Shown here one piece after another: positions 24,102 through 35,455 of a DNA stretch of 64,000 bases. The stretch's first letter is position 1; every line of letters starts with the position of its first letter. Below the pieces are notes generated by a model. That model was given only the letters and a program-made list of their open reading frames with translations. It was not told where the DNA came from and made no database searches. The DNA lies in contig NMRB01001546.1 in assembly GCA_002633025.1 (NCBI GenBank), positions 76,255 to 140,254 on the forward strand, read 5' to 3'. This DNA is from Notospermus geniculatus. Its lineage: Eukaryota > Nemertea > Pilidiophora > Heteronemertea > Lineidae. Position numbers and translations under genes: made by a program.

Positions 24102-25089
24102 TTAAGGTCTGTCGGATGAGACTAAATGCCGTGGTCCCTTCTTCCCCATCCTGAGAATCCCAGGGCTTCTCGCTCGCTCCTTTCGCGACCGTGAGATTCT
24201 TAGGATGCTTGTTCCCGAGTGTCTATGCCAGGGTTAGAAGCCGTGTAAAGTTAAGTTATAAGATCAGCACACACATGGCTTTGAAACCATTATTCGACCT
24301 TGAGTAGACCTTGCCTTGCCGTACAGGCCTTGGACACAGAGGGTGTCCTAGGCCTATACAAATGTCCAACAATCATTATGATAGCACATAATGGAATTCG
24401 AATCAAATATAAACCACTGTCCTTGGCATGTTTTGAAATCGATTTTGATATTTTAGTTCATCGGTTTTCAGTTGTTGTTGATCGACTGAACCAATAATCT
24501 ACACCCCGAATATTTACAGTCATGTTTTGATTGGACGTTTGCCAGTTAAACAAGTTTATTTACCGTTAAATGTACGTTGTCGGTGTGTGATGAGCAAAGA
24601 TTCGAGTGACCCAGCACCAGACAAGGGCCTAGAACAGAAAGGCTAGTAGTACATATACTTTAGGCATTTTTTTGTACAAACTAAAAATCATCCTACAGCA
24701 CCAGCGACATACTGAAAAACCCCTCAGTCAATGCTTCGTCTTCTTCGAAAGACTATTTATACCGATTTTATTCAAAATAGCATCAGCTTAAACTATAAAT
24801 ACTACTCCATCAATTTCGCCCCTGACCTTTTCCTCACATAACTCTTGCCCCGCTAGTTTTCCTCATTAATTCACCCTTCCTCTACATTGAGCCTGACGGG
24901 AGCCATTTTTTTTCAGTTTACTATTATACCAAACCATGTGAAGAATGCAGCCAAGGTAAGCGAAGGATAACTGCGTAACTAGATGAGTTCTTTTACCTAA
25001 CTATCTGGCTGGGACTTAAAGGGACTTTAAGCTTCATTTTTCTTCGATATCATGTTATCAGCCATTCTGAGGTATAACAGTGTTTCGTA

Positions 25090-26148
25090 CACTCTAAAAA
25101 CTAAAGAGTTAAAGGAACTCCTAAAGAGTTAAAAGAGCACTCACTGTACAGGCATGACAGGCTCTTTAGGAGTTCCTTTAACTCTTTAGTTTTTAGCTCA
25201 CCTCTGTGAGGTGAGCTTCTCCCATGGTGTGTCGTCCGTCGTCCGTCGTCGTCCGTCGTCGTCGTCCGTCGTCGTCGTCGTTAACAGGGGTGGCACGTTT
25301 CTAAACCGCTCGGGTTACAGACTTGAAATTTGGTGTACAGGTACCCTATGGTAAAAACTATCTCTGGACCGAAACTTAGCGCTGCTGCTTGTACACTCTG
25401 GCCTGTAGGGGGCGCTTTGTGGAAACCTTCTTTCGGCCATATCTCCTGAACGCTGTTAGCCAGAACCACGAAACTTTTATGGTGGGTTCCTCTGATGAGA
25501 CTACATCACATAAATCCCGGGTTTTTGATTTGACCTACTTTTCAAGGTCACAGAGGTCAAAGTTCAAAATTCACTGTTTGGTGGCACATTTCATTGCTAT
25601 TTGACATAGAGTGTTGTGATTTGGTGTGAAGATATATCTAGGCACCCTGCACGAATGCACCAAATTTCAACCCGATCGGACTTCAAATATGGCCGCCAGG
25701 AAGCCATCTTGAAAAATGGACTTTGACCCACATTTTATAAATGGGAGTAGGTAGGATGTTTTAACGTTGTCAAAATATGTATCTAGGTACCATATAAATA
25801 TATGGTAAATTTCAGGCAGATTCGACGTCAAATATGGCCGCCAGGGAGCCATCTTGAAAAATGGACTTCGACCCACACCTCATAAATAGTGGTAGCTAGG
25901 ATGCTTTAACCGTGCCTAAATATGTGTCTTGGTACCGTCTACTTATATGCCAAATTTCGGTTCGATTGGACTTCAACATGGCTGCCAGGCGGCCATCTTG
26001 AAAAATTGACTTTGGCCATATCTCATCGGTAGTAAATGTTACGATGTTTCTGCACTAATCCTTCACCATTCAGTGTATCACCAGGCTACTCACACTTCAT
26101 ACTCTGTCACAGAGGTGAGCACAATGGCCCTGGCCATTTCATTGAGTG
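25090..26148. mobile_element. Nested TA-flanked insertion, about 1.06 kb, specific to duplication copy 2
   Basis: TA at 25088-25089 and 26149-26150 flank it, and copy 1 has the empty site (TTTCGTAGCGCTC). The outer element starts CACTCTAAAAACTAAAG and folds back through CTTTAGTTTTTAG at 25187-25196; its expected terminal GAGTG appears only at 26144-26148. Between them lies a second element beginning GCTCACCTCTGTGAGGTGAG, with a (GTCGTC)n run at 25228-25282, and ending CACAGAGGTGAGC near 26121. That inner element contains about two and a half units of a 154-bp repeat with ATGGCCGCCAGG and GCCATCTTGAAAAATG. Confidence 0.8.
25228..25282. repeat. GTC/GTCC microsatellite
   Basis: A run of GTCGTCCGTC units inside the nested element. 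The same kind of run (GACGACGGACGACGG, opposite strand) occurs at about 32038 in a related fragment. Confidence 0.85.
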
Positions 26149-26246
26149 TAGCGCTCGGTCCCTACGTCACTGCACACAAATGTGCGGTGGACGCTTAATA
26201 CACTGATTACGCCAGATGATATACAGGAAGTCAACTTCCAAAATTT

Positions 26247-26287
26247 CGCAAATTTTCGACCCCAACCTGGGTCTTCCTCAGGCACTT
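26247..26287 (-). ncRNA. Hammerhead-like core in duplication copy 2
   Basis: Counterpart of 7834-7875. The minus strand again reads CTGAGGA (complement of 26275-26281) and GAAA. Helix II here is GACCC/GGGTC, so a change from the copy-1 sequence still leaves the helix paired. Such compensated variation fits, but does not prove, a conserved RNA fold. Confidence 0.4.
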
Positions 26288-27304
26288 TTCAGTATGGAAC
26301 ATTTTGTGTGTCGACTTTTTTCCCCGTCACCGAGCGGTACCCACAGTACTCTGATTGGTACGAATTACTTGAATGCACTCGAAGTTGCTTTGAGCCGGTG
26401 GTGAGCGCCATCTAGCAGAAAAGGAATAAACTAGATGATTATTCTTTACACATTACTTCCAATCTTAGGTGTTACAAGATGGTCAACTTTTACCAATCAA
26501 ATGTCTGCTTGAAAGTACCATCTTCGCAAAAACATACACAAAAATCGAAGTACCCCGCAACCCTACACAACCCTACACACATGTACACAACTTGAGATGT
26601 TAGTTCACACAGCTTCACCGTTTTACCTCATTTTCATCTCCTCCAAGTTAAAAAAAACATCAATTTTCTACTTGGTTCATCTGAAGCATTTTTTTGAAAG
26701 TGCGAACATTTTGAAGATCCGTGCAACCGATACATAACTGCAAAAAATGTAATGAATAAAAATTCGAGTTCAGGTTATAATGTTTATATTTTCTTGTCAA
26801 GTGGGAGAAAGTTTTCCTACTTTTGCAGCTTTCATCCGTACGTTTTTTTTACGTTTCCTGTGCAGACTGCAATTCAAATCAACAGCGGGTTGACGGAAAA
26901 CAATCAATGTTGTCACACCGGTTTCTGGCATGGAGGCGTTTGGTAAAGTTGAGGGGAAAACGTAAGCCATTTGAAAGTTACATCAAAAGTAGTTCAGCCC
27001 TGGGGTTTGTGGTTTATGATCGACAGGACAAGAAATGAACAACTGGGATGGTTTAAGGGGACTGGCTTTGTTATACACATTTGAAAGTGGGTGGAAGTTT
27101 CAATGGGAATATCGTAAAGTCAGCCCAAAAGTTATCTTGGCAGTTTTTGAGGCTTCACGAAACTGTCCATTTGTTTGCATAAAACGATATGCTCCAGTTG
27201 CCCGAGGAAATCCAACTTTTCATTTCCTGTTTCCTCCTGTGTAAAGCGTACACTACCGGTACAGTGCATCACCCCAAGCGATGACAGAAGAAGGTGAATT
27301 GTAA

Positions 27305-27425
27305 ACCCCATCCACGTAGTGACAGCGATTTCGTTGCTTAACTTCTAGCGCTGAGGCCAACGCGCTAACTACTAGGCCTCCTCCATGGCCGGCCGGCGGT
27401 TAAGCCGTGCCAAATAGCAGCTGCA
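27305..27425 (-). repeat. SINE-like element with tRNA-like and 5S-rRNA-like parts (copy 2)
   Basis: Duplicate of 8873-8996 with the same tRNA-like AGTTAGCGCGTTGGCC block and 5S-like GAAGTTAAGCAACG block on the minus strand. Only a few bases differ. Confidence 0.6.
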
Positions 27426-27474
27426 AGGGGTTTATGCAGAAGGCAAGGAGACACCTTAGAACAAGCTGTCAGAT

Positions 27475-27640
27475 TGTGTAGTGGGAAAGTCAGTGCCTGT
27501 CATCTCCGAGGTTCCAGTCCGATCCCAATCCCAATGGGACTCGCTCTTCATGGGTAGAGAAGTCGACTCTCTTTGGCATCGCAGTTTTCTCCGGGCACTC
27601 CGGTTTCCTCCTGCTGTACATTAAATTCGTCCACTATTGT
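27475..27640 (+). repeat. Uninterrupted tRNA-Asp-like SINE (copy 2)
   Basis: Counterpart of the split SINE at 9040-10165. TTCATGGGTAGAGAAGTCGA preserves the empty TA target site. The body has the TTTTCTCCGGGCACTCCGG core. The head has small indels relative to copy 1, so it is unlikely to be an active tRNA gene. Confidence 0.6.
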
Positions 27641-28031
27641 CTATAGAACTGATAATGCCTTATTTGGTGCACGGCTCCCAATTCGATATTCATTTTTTGC
27701 CTTAAAAATCAAACTCCGACTAACCTAATTTTCGCGCCGGTCCCTACCCCGTCCGAAATGATCCCAAAGCAATCTCCTCATCCGAGAAACTTCTTTTTCA
27801 CGACAACAGCATCACATCACTTTCCCAAATTCTATAGCTTCCACTCCATTAACAGCGGAACTTATGTATACATACAGTTACCTAAAAACCAATACCCCGG
27901 CTCGGATGTTGACACCCGGGAATCCGCGCTGCCAAGTGCAAGCCACTTCACATAAATGATGCACGCAATAGATGTACACTATATAGAGTGCTTTCAACCT
28001 TGATTTGTTTTTTGGGTACATCGATTTCTGA

Positions 28032-28032
28032 N
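28032..28032. other. Single N, probable assembly join
   Basis: The N sits exactly where the two duplication copies stop matching (copy 1 continues with GTGGAGTTGG from about 10532, copy 2 with TTCCCTAATA) and resume at AGGCCACTCTAGACTTG. The local difference may therefore be an artefact of the join. Confidence 0.7.
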
Positions 28033-28789
28033 TTCCCTAATAATCGTCATAATGCGGATTTATTGAACACTGCCACCTATCATCCAACGAAACAATTTAT
28101 CTGGGTAAGTTGCGCACGTGCTCTACCACGTTTACGTCAACAGCAGCCCTGATTGGCTGTATGCAAATGAGATAAGGTTGGTGTCCCGAACTCATGTGGG
28201 AAAAAAAATTTCGCCCCCCGTTAGGCCACTCTAGACTTGACCCAATAAACCCCGCGCAACATCTACTCTCCGAAATGCCCCCTTCTCCCGAGCAATCGAA
28301 ATACGATTCATCCCTTTATGTAGGTACAAAGGGATTAAAAATTGTCGGCTTTTTTGGAAATAAAGACCATCCCTATCACTGCCAGCGTTTGTGTAAATGC
28401 ACCACGTTTGTGATACCCTATCTGATGATTCCTAAATACGACAACGATATATATCAAAAGATCACAAGTTTTTTGTCACTGTGATACGTTTGTAAATGTG
28501 ACCTGCTAATACGATAGTTTTTTATCCATGAAATCCTGGTGGAAGGAAAATTAGGCTATTGTAACATTTATGCTATTCCATGCAAGTGTGTCTTCGTTGT
28601 AAAAAGGTGTTTTTTGTGAGGAAACCGAGGGTGTTTTTAACGAAATCGAAGGTTTACTAGAAACGTGTATCACGTTACGGATACCGATATCCATCCTTTC
28701 GCTACCGCCGGTGCATTTTTAGCGGCATTTCGAAAACTCGCAGTAAAAAAATGTTTTGCTCGCCGAGAAAGGGTTGCTGAGAGCTAATA

Positions 28790-28938
28790 GGGAGGTTTAG
28801 AAATCAAACGATAAAAGTAAACATTGCTACAACGTTATTTTTCATACTGCACATTAACCAGATTTTATATTGCATATTCGGTACAAAAATAACGTTGTCG
28901 TTAACGTTTACGTTTATCTTTTGATTTCTAAACCTCCC
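28790..28938. mobile_element. 149-bp MITE, GGGAGGTTTAGAAATCAAA ends (copy 2)
   Basis: Counterpart of 11402-11549 within the duplication, TA-flanked. The frame 28804-29037 that overlaps it is hairpin sequence, not a gene. Confidence 0.85.
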
Positions 28939-29148
28939 TAATGTAGGTGTTACACCTGAGAGACCGCTGAAAGTCGTGTTTACTCCAAGTTTTCGGTCTT
29001 TTTTAACTGCAGAGTCGTTTACCTTGGCTTCCGACAAAACAAACCAAGGTAATCAACAGCAAAGCAACAGCAAAATCGAAAGGACCTTTTTTACAAATTT
29101 CAAACTGCAAAACATTTTGTCGCCATAGCCGTTATTTCACTCATCGAC

Positions 29149-29270
29149 CAGGGGTCTGTTTCATAAAGTGACTTGAAGCTAATGGTACAAAATGTACCAT
29201 TAACTCAATGCGTTTTCCATTTGGTTAAAGGTACCATTAGCTTAAAGTCACTTTATGAAACAGGCCCCTG
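29149..29270. mobile_element. 122-bp hairpin element 'CAGGGGTCTGTTTCATAAAG' (copy 2)
   Basis: Counterpart of 11758-11853 with an extra internal segment (GTACAAAATGTACCATTAAC region). One arm has a C-to-T change in the terminal repeat. Confidence 0.8.
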
Positions 29271-30357
29271 CATGTCAAAAATAAGTACAATATCACAAAA
29301 AACATCAGCAGTTTTATCAGTATTTGGCGCGACCGTTTTCGCTTGCAGCCAGGGCCATTCAGTTCATAGAGTAAAATATTTTTTAACTAAAATATATTTA
29401 ATTACTTTTTTTTTTCTCTCCGAAACATCGTTTTATACGACTTCAAGTTAATTGAAACATGAATTATTCATTTCTTACAAAATAAGATTTTTTTCACGTT
29501 GTCATGCCATGTTTTTCGTGACATTGAATTTGTTTAAAGGAAATTAGCAGTGTCTTAACTCGTCGCTGCTGGTATAATCTTGAGTCGTTCGGTCCATGAT
29601 TCAATTTTGGTTTCCTTGTAAATAGATACTCTTAACTTCTATCCCTCCCGGCCCTCCCAGCCCACAGTTCGAAAAAAACTGCGAACAGGCACGTGTAATG
29701 TGGGGCAACAGAACCAAACATTGATTACCAACACAAGCCCCGCATAACATGAAAGAAAAAAACTATAACCCGGGGATGTTCGCTGACCTGACGATAAAAA
29801 AATGCTCCCCTATTCCATTCAAGGATGCCCTTTGTCTGTGAAAAAAAATTAGCAAAAGGCCCGTCAACGGTTGGGTGATTTCGGCTCATTTTTCACCGAA
29901 TTATGCGGCTCTGTGCAGATGTTTGACAGGAAAGAAAAACTACACATGAACGTTATACAATCTATATATTATTACGCTTAACGTCTGGGTTTTGTGGCAG
30001 CATCTCCTCTGAAACCGCTCGACCAAATGATCTGAAATTCGGTATTGGGGGGGTTTCGGATACGAGGATTATGTTCAGCTATGTCTTAAAACCGAGTATG
30101 CCACAGGGAAAAAGTTTTCATTCATTTTTGGCGAATCTCATCCGGCCACGGGTCTCATCGCTGGCGCCATGCACAAGCGCCATCTTCCGGATGCACCGCG
30201 ACCTATATTATTACAGAGTTGGCGATTTGCGTAATTTCACACATCTCTGAAACCGCCGTGAATAATGAGTCGGTTTTCTGCATACACCGTTTATACTATG
30301 TGACAAAGACGATGCGCCAGGTTTCAAACTTATTTATGAAGTGAATACTGCATTTTG

Positions 30358-30541
30358 NNNNNNNNNNNNNNNNNNNNNNNNNNNNNNNNNNNNNNNNNNN
30401 NNNNNNNNNNNNNNNNNNNNNNNNNNNNNNNNNNNNNNNNNNNNNNNNNNNNNNNNNNNNNNNNNNNNNNNNNNNNNNNNNNNNNNNNNNNNNNNNNNNN
30501 NNNNNNNNNNNNNNNNNNNNNNNNNNNNNNNNNNNNNNNNN
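30358..30541. other. Assembly gap of 184 N
   Basis: Run of N inside the Helitron-like element, directly before its internal minisatellite. Open frames that cross it are artefacts. Confidence 0.99.
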
Positions 30542-30815
30542 CCAGGGGCCAGAAGACCTACGGGGGTAAATGTCCGGGGGCAGAAGTCCTATGGGTTACA
30601 TGTCCTACAGGGGTAGGCCTAAATGGCAGGGGTAGATATCCGGGGCCAGATGTCCTAGGGGAGCAGATGTCCTTCAGGGGTACATGTAAATGTCCAGGGG
30701 TAGATGTCCGGGGCCAGATGTCCTAGGGGAGCAGAAGTCCGGGGGAGGGGCAAATGTCCAGGCGGCAGATGTCGTAGGGGGTACATGTCCAGGGGGCAAA
30801 TGTCCTGATACCTTT
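30542..30815. repeat. Degenerate minisatellite inside the Helitron-like element
   Basis: About 15 to 18 units of variable length built on the phrase ATGTCC(t/a)GGGG(g)CAG. Examples are GGGGCCAGATGTCCTAGGGG (twice) and GGGGGCAAATGTCC. The array probably continues into the N gap, which would explain the assembly failure there. The three frames across it are not genes. Confidence 0.8.
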
Positions 30816-31373
30816 CTAAACAAAATTAGGGGGGTATCCCCCGGATCCGACCTTGGGAATGCCCGCCGGCCGTACACATACCCCGTGCGTAGCACGGGTA
30901 TCAGCTAGTCTATTTGAATCGGCTCAAGAGCAAAGAATGATATCATATTTTTTTCAAGGTTGTGTCATTGTGTTGACAAAAAAATGAAATAAAATGCCGT
31001 CCCACCCGCGTCGGCGGAACCTAAAAAATTTAATATCCCACGGTTATGGAATTGGAACTATATTTAGATATTTCTTTCTGTTGATTTTTTAAATTCAAGG
31101 ATTTTCTTTGTATTTACAGACGACGATGACTCTTAGGAGGTTTCCTGAAGCTAACCCGAACATTAGTGTCTAGGATTACAATGTTATTTCTCAAACCATG
31201 TTCAGCTAAATTGATGACTTGCTTTTTTCAGTATTTTTGCCTATTTTAATCAGGGGGGTTGGCGTGGAAAAACAGAGGCATGGAATCGCGCCTCAATCCT
31301 TTTCCCTAGCTATTTTTTACCCTTTGAAGTAGGCCTACACTGTATAAAGATTGCTAAGAGTTGCATTTACACC

Positions 31374-31528
31374 GGTGTAACGTCGATCAGTGTTCCCCGT
31401 ATTTCCGTGTTTTTCTTATTGTTTCCCTCTTGACGGATTAAGCGGCAACTAACCCAACAATAACCATTCTAGGCCTCGTCTATTGTTGGGGAACACTGAG
31501 CTACAGAAACACTCACCTATGTTACACC
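31374..31528. mobile_element. 155-bp GGTGTAAC-ended element (duplication copy 2)
   Basis: Counterpart of 13004-13158. Here the right end is the exact complement of the left (GTTACACC). Only a few substitutions separate the two. Confidence 0.75.
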
Positions 31529-31936
31529 TGCACAAAGATAAATTCAAAAACAACAACAGGTATTAATGAAAATTGATACTTTTGGAGATGGGCCTTTAAA
31601 TTTCAAACAGTAGGTTTACCAGCGTGAAGTGTGTATACAGTCTACTTCAGTGCTTATTGTCAGTCAGTTTCATTGTGAAAGCTGACGGCTGCACTGGATG
31701 TTAAGAAAACAGTGGATTTGAATAACTTGTTGACTCGACAGAATGGGACAAACCTCATATAACATAAGCGTATTGACATTAGAAAATGAACACACGTCCT
31801 CATTCACATACTTGTAGGTGAAGGTCTTTATGCATCACATGTACATGTACTTTTTTTGAGAATTCATCTTTTCAAAATGTATAGGACATTGTATTATAGC
31901 TCATTTCAATAAAATCCGCATGTTACCTGTGAATCG

Positions 31937-32088
31937 ACGCCAACTTAAATGAAATGGTCCATGGACCATGTGCTCACCTGTGGGTGAATGTCCCTGAAGA
32001 ACAGATGAAATTGCGTGTTCAAGTGTAGACCTATAAGACGACGGACGACGGTCACTTGGTGACGACTATAGCTCACAGGCGAGCTAAA
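31937..32088. repeat. Fragment of a dispersed 'ATGGTCCATGGACCAT' element, copy 2 only
   Basis: Absent from the matching site near 13560. Contains AAATGAAATGGTCCATGG, GTGCTCACCTGTGGGTGAAT, a GACGACGGACGACGG run and GCTCACAGGCGAGCT. The same words recur in the other orientation near 43720, 43830, 47370, 47470 and 63975. The GCTCACC ends also relate it to the inner element at 25197. Confidence 0.65.
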
Positions 32089-32107
32089 AATGTGTGAGAC
32101 GGCATCT

Positions 32108-32252
32108 GATTCTTTTTAAAAGTGTACCCCTTCGTGTCGAACAAGATTCTTTTTAAAAGTGTACCCTTCGTGTCGGAACAAGATTCTTTTTAAAAGTGTA
32201 CCCTTCGTGTCGAACAAGATTCTTTAAGTGTAACCCATCGTGCCGAACAAGC
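32108..32252. repeat. 37-bp minisatellite: four copies in duplication copy 2, one in copy 1
   Basis: The unit is GATTCTTTTTAAAAGTGTA followed by CCCTTCGTGTCGAACAA. Copy 1 has a single unit near 13590. The fourth unit is shortened. It is a copy-number difference that arose after the two segments separated. Confidence 0.85.
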
Positions 32253-33716
32253 CAAAAAAAAACCATGAGAAAAAGTGTGCATACCTTTTTGGTCACTCCC
32301 ACTCAACAGAGTTCTGATTAACATCAACTTACGAGGGTCAAGGCCGTAGCAATGAAGGGATAAAAAACGAAATGAAAAACCGTAATAGACCTTAAGAGTT
32401 ATGGGAGCGGCTGTCATTTTTTTCAAAAAAATACTGGGTATTATATTTTCACATTCCTTCCGCTTGGATATGCAAAAAAGATCCCGATGAAAGAAAAGAC
32501 AAAATTAAGGTCATTTTTTGGACTCCACCCCGCAGATGTTATGTTTTTTATCAGATGTGTTTTTTTTTCAAAATCACCAGCAAAAAATGAGGGACTTAAT
32601 TGTTGCTGGCCAAAATAGCCAGTGGTTTTAAATTGCCACCCTGAAGACTTTTTTACGATAAAAAATGAACAATAGAGCATTGTTACTTTTTGATAAAAAA
32701 ACGGCCTGGGTCTTTAAAGCAGTTAACAGATTTCCCACGGCCTTTTCAGCCAATCGTTTTCTTGTAATTATTTAATTGTAGTCGGTAGAAAGCAAATTAA
32801 TGCATTAAAATCTGTTCACATCGTTCATATCTTGAAAATGCAGTTAGCAAATTTTCAATCAACGTATCATCAATTCGTTATTTTTTAGAATCAACTCGAA
32901 AGCCGATACTGCAGGTTCAGAATTTTGTCAGATTATCCCATTTGAAAACCTGAGGCACAAAATAATTTTAAAAAATTCTGTCACGACTAAATGATAATTA
33001 ACTTAAATGATTCTTGGAGACTTTATTTTGATAATTACATTTTGAACAATCCTAACAAAGCTGAGGTAAATGGAACTGGGGGATCAAATCCACAACTAAT
33101 CACTTTAAAAATAATGATTTTATGAAAATGAATAAACGGTCCAGAATCATTTTCATTTTAGTTGATTTTTATTGGCAAATACCAAACCCATGCAGGACAA
33201 ATCCTTTTGATGTTGAAGTCTACAAATCTGTGGGAGACAAAATTTTATGTCATGCGGCCCCTTTTAATCCCGCATAACTCGAATTAACTGTATCTGCCCT
33301 TTGTAACGCCTTCTGAAAAGTTACAAATTTTTATCTAGATAAGTAAGTCACGGCAGGACCGCAGAAAATAGTCCACCACGAAAAAGTCGTATTATATTAA
33401 ACATGTTCAATATTGTATTCTAGCACACGGAGACTTTTGCCGATATAGACACCGGCAGACATGCTTCCAAAAAAAACCCATAAAAATATGTTCCTTTCAG
33501 GTCCAGCTGGCTTCAACTCTATTGAGTCAAGTTTGTCAGTTCATCATTTTTATCGCACCAAGAGCAAAGGTGCAACATGCAGCAGGTGAAATGAGTGGTT
33601 TTCCCCACCTTTCGTCCATAGCAGTATACATGTATCAGACAAAAGTTTAAACACCTACTGTTTGGAATGTAATCCAAAACTAGAGCACAAAAGGCGACAC
33701 ACAAAATGATATAATA

Positions 33717-33917
33717 ACCGAAGTCCTCCTCCAGAAATTTAGCAAATTTTCGACCCCAATCGGGGTCTTCTTCAGGCTGGCACTTTCAAGTCGAGCTACC
33801 AGAAGTATAAACTTCTTTTTATAATTCTGGTTGCTCGACTTGAAAGTGCCAGCCTGAAGAAGACCCCGGTTGGGGTCGAAAATTTGCAAAATTTCCGGAG
33901 GACGACTTCGGTTTAAT
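33717..33917. repeat. Inverted-repeat element with two hammerhead-like cores (copy 2)
   Basis: Counterpart of 15060-15275. The left core on the minus strand has CTGAAGA (complement of 33768-33774). The right core on the plus strand has CTGAAGA (33854-33860), helix II GACCCC-GGTT-GGGGTC (33862-33877), GAAA (33878-33881) and an AAATTTGCAAAATTT helix III candidate. Both cores are intact here. Confidence 0.65.
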
Positions 33918-34738
33918 ATTATACTCTTTGGAATGAATGGATGTTAGGCCAGTTCTGTTGATATAAAAACGCTGAAGGTAAATGTACACCAGATACAACT
34001 CTTCTCTTGGCCTGAATTTTACTTTTTGCAGACGCTAATCAATCGTGTCATTAATAGTCTACGATAAAGAAGAAATTAAGTAATTATTAAAAACCCAGCG
34101 GGACAGACGGAGAGCCGTGTTTCCATGGTGGTAGTACCCCGGGGGTGTATAATTGAGGGAATGGTGTCCTTCACTCTGGAGAGTGACCTACTCGAAAATA
34201 AAAAAAAATAAAAAAAAATAGAAACATGGAAATAGATTGTAGATATTGCAGGAGTTGCGAATACAAATTGAATTTTTTCTTTACAGATCCACACACTTCA
34301 GGCGATAAATCATCCTGTATAAAAAAGATTCCAATTTGAATGAAAATCCCGTTAATCATTTTTTTAAATGAAAATCCCGAGTCACTCCCAGATGTGTACA
34401 TCGCACGAATATTAAGATATTTTTCATAGGTATGTACATGTAGATCGGATAGGCCTAAAAACTGCAACACTCTGTTTCTCGACCAACTTTTACAACTTTC
34501 TACATTTGTCAAAGGATATTGCACATGATATCACAGTAAATCAGGGCATGTGGTGCGAATTTCAGGTACAATGTAAGAATACATGCAGATCAACATATCA
34601 AAAACGAGTGCCCTTTCTATAGTGAAACTGCAATGCCGAATTTTTCAACACGTTATTTTTTATCCATCGCCATTTAAAGAGGATTTGATTTTCATTTTTA
34701 AAATTTTTGCCATAAATTGCTGTCAACAATGTTAATAT

Positions 34739-34945
34739 GGCGCCAAATATCATTGGCCCATGGAAGTTATAGTCTGTTCTGACTAAATATCAAAACAAAT
34801 GTCATTGTTTCGCTGGCCAGATTCATTGGCCCACTATGGAAGTTCTAGGCTTTTCTGACTAAATATCAGAAGATATACCATTGTTTCGCTGGTCAAATAT
34901 CATTGGCCCACTATAGAACGTGTGGAGGTTCTAGTCTGCTCTGAT
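34739..34945. repeat. Three tandem copies of an about 78-bp unit (copy 2)
   Basis: Counterpart of 16114-16325 with the same CATTGGCCCA and TCTGACTAAATATC blocks and a few small deletions. Confidence 0.8.
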
Positions 34946-35195
34946 GGTCAGTCGGTAGTTTAAAACATTTACAGCTGGTAAAATGATTTTTCTTATTCAC
35001 AATAGACCCCATGTGTTGGTACTCGACCCCCTTCTCGAGCTTCACCTGTAAACACGTTGCAGAAGTCTGAAGTAGAACTTGTTATGAAGTGAGAGTGACG
35101 AGATGCGGCACATCGATCCGATCTGTAGAATGTATGTCTGGATGAAAGAAATCAATTTACAGCAGGCACTTGCATTTTTGATGATTCGGCATATG

Positions 35196-35455
35196 TATCA
35201 CCAGGCCCTGATAGTCGAGTGGTTATCACGTCGGCTCAGCAAGTGGCAGGTCCCGGGTTCGAACCCAGCACAGGCATATGGGATTTCCATGCCATCGCAT
35301 GGGTAAGCCGTGTGGTGTACCTTATTCCCTTACTAGGGCAAGTAAAAGACCTCTTTCAAGTTAGAAACACGAACAGCTTGAGATTGGCCTCGTCCTTTAA
35401 TACCAGGGCCAATAACCCTGATGTTACAATGCTTGATAAAATAAATTTCGGTGAA
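35196..35455 (+). repeat. tRNA-derived SINE, uninterrupted (copy 2)
   Basis: GGCCCTGATAGTCGAGTGGT (A box TAGTCGAGTGG), CAAGTGGCAGGTCCC and GGGTTCGAACCC (B box) form an apparently complete internal polymerase III promoter. The body includes GTACCTTATTCCCTTACTAG, AACAGCTTGAGATTGGCCTC and TACCAGGGCCAATAACCCTG with an AT-rich 3' tail. The body is similar to sequence near 62870-62990, which includes a minisatellite that may derive from it. Confidence 0.7.

Larger units (their letters stand above)
29961..30908. mobile_element. Helitron-like element, non-autonomous, specific to duplication copy 2
   Basis: It starts TCTATATATTATTACG right after an A and ends with hairpin CCCGTGC-GTA-GCACGGG (30882-30898), TATCAG and CTAG (30905-30908) followed by T. 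These are the hallmarks of Helitrons: 5' TC, 3' hairpin about six bases before CTRR, insertion between A and T, no target duplication. The empty site in copy 1 (ACAATCTATTGGAATCGG, near 12538) confirms the boundaries. The subterminal CTCTGAAACCGCTCG is of a type common in Helitrons. No Rep/helicase frame is visible; 184 bases inside are N. Confidence 0.88.

Noticed and set aside
25228-25282. Possible CRISPR-like or regulatory tandem array
   Set aside because: Simple GTC/GTCC microsatellite without spacers; the window is eukaryotic.
30341-30726. Open frames of 91 and 123 codons crossing the N gap
   Set aside because: Most of their length is N; the rest is the Helitron minisatellite.
35196-35275. 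Intact-looking A and B boxes suggesting a functional tRNA gene
   Set aside because: No seven-base acceptor pairing or clear anticodon arm could be drawn, and a SINE body with an AT-rich tail follows.
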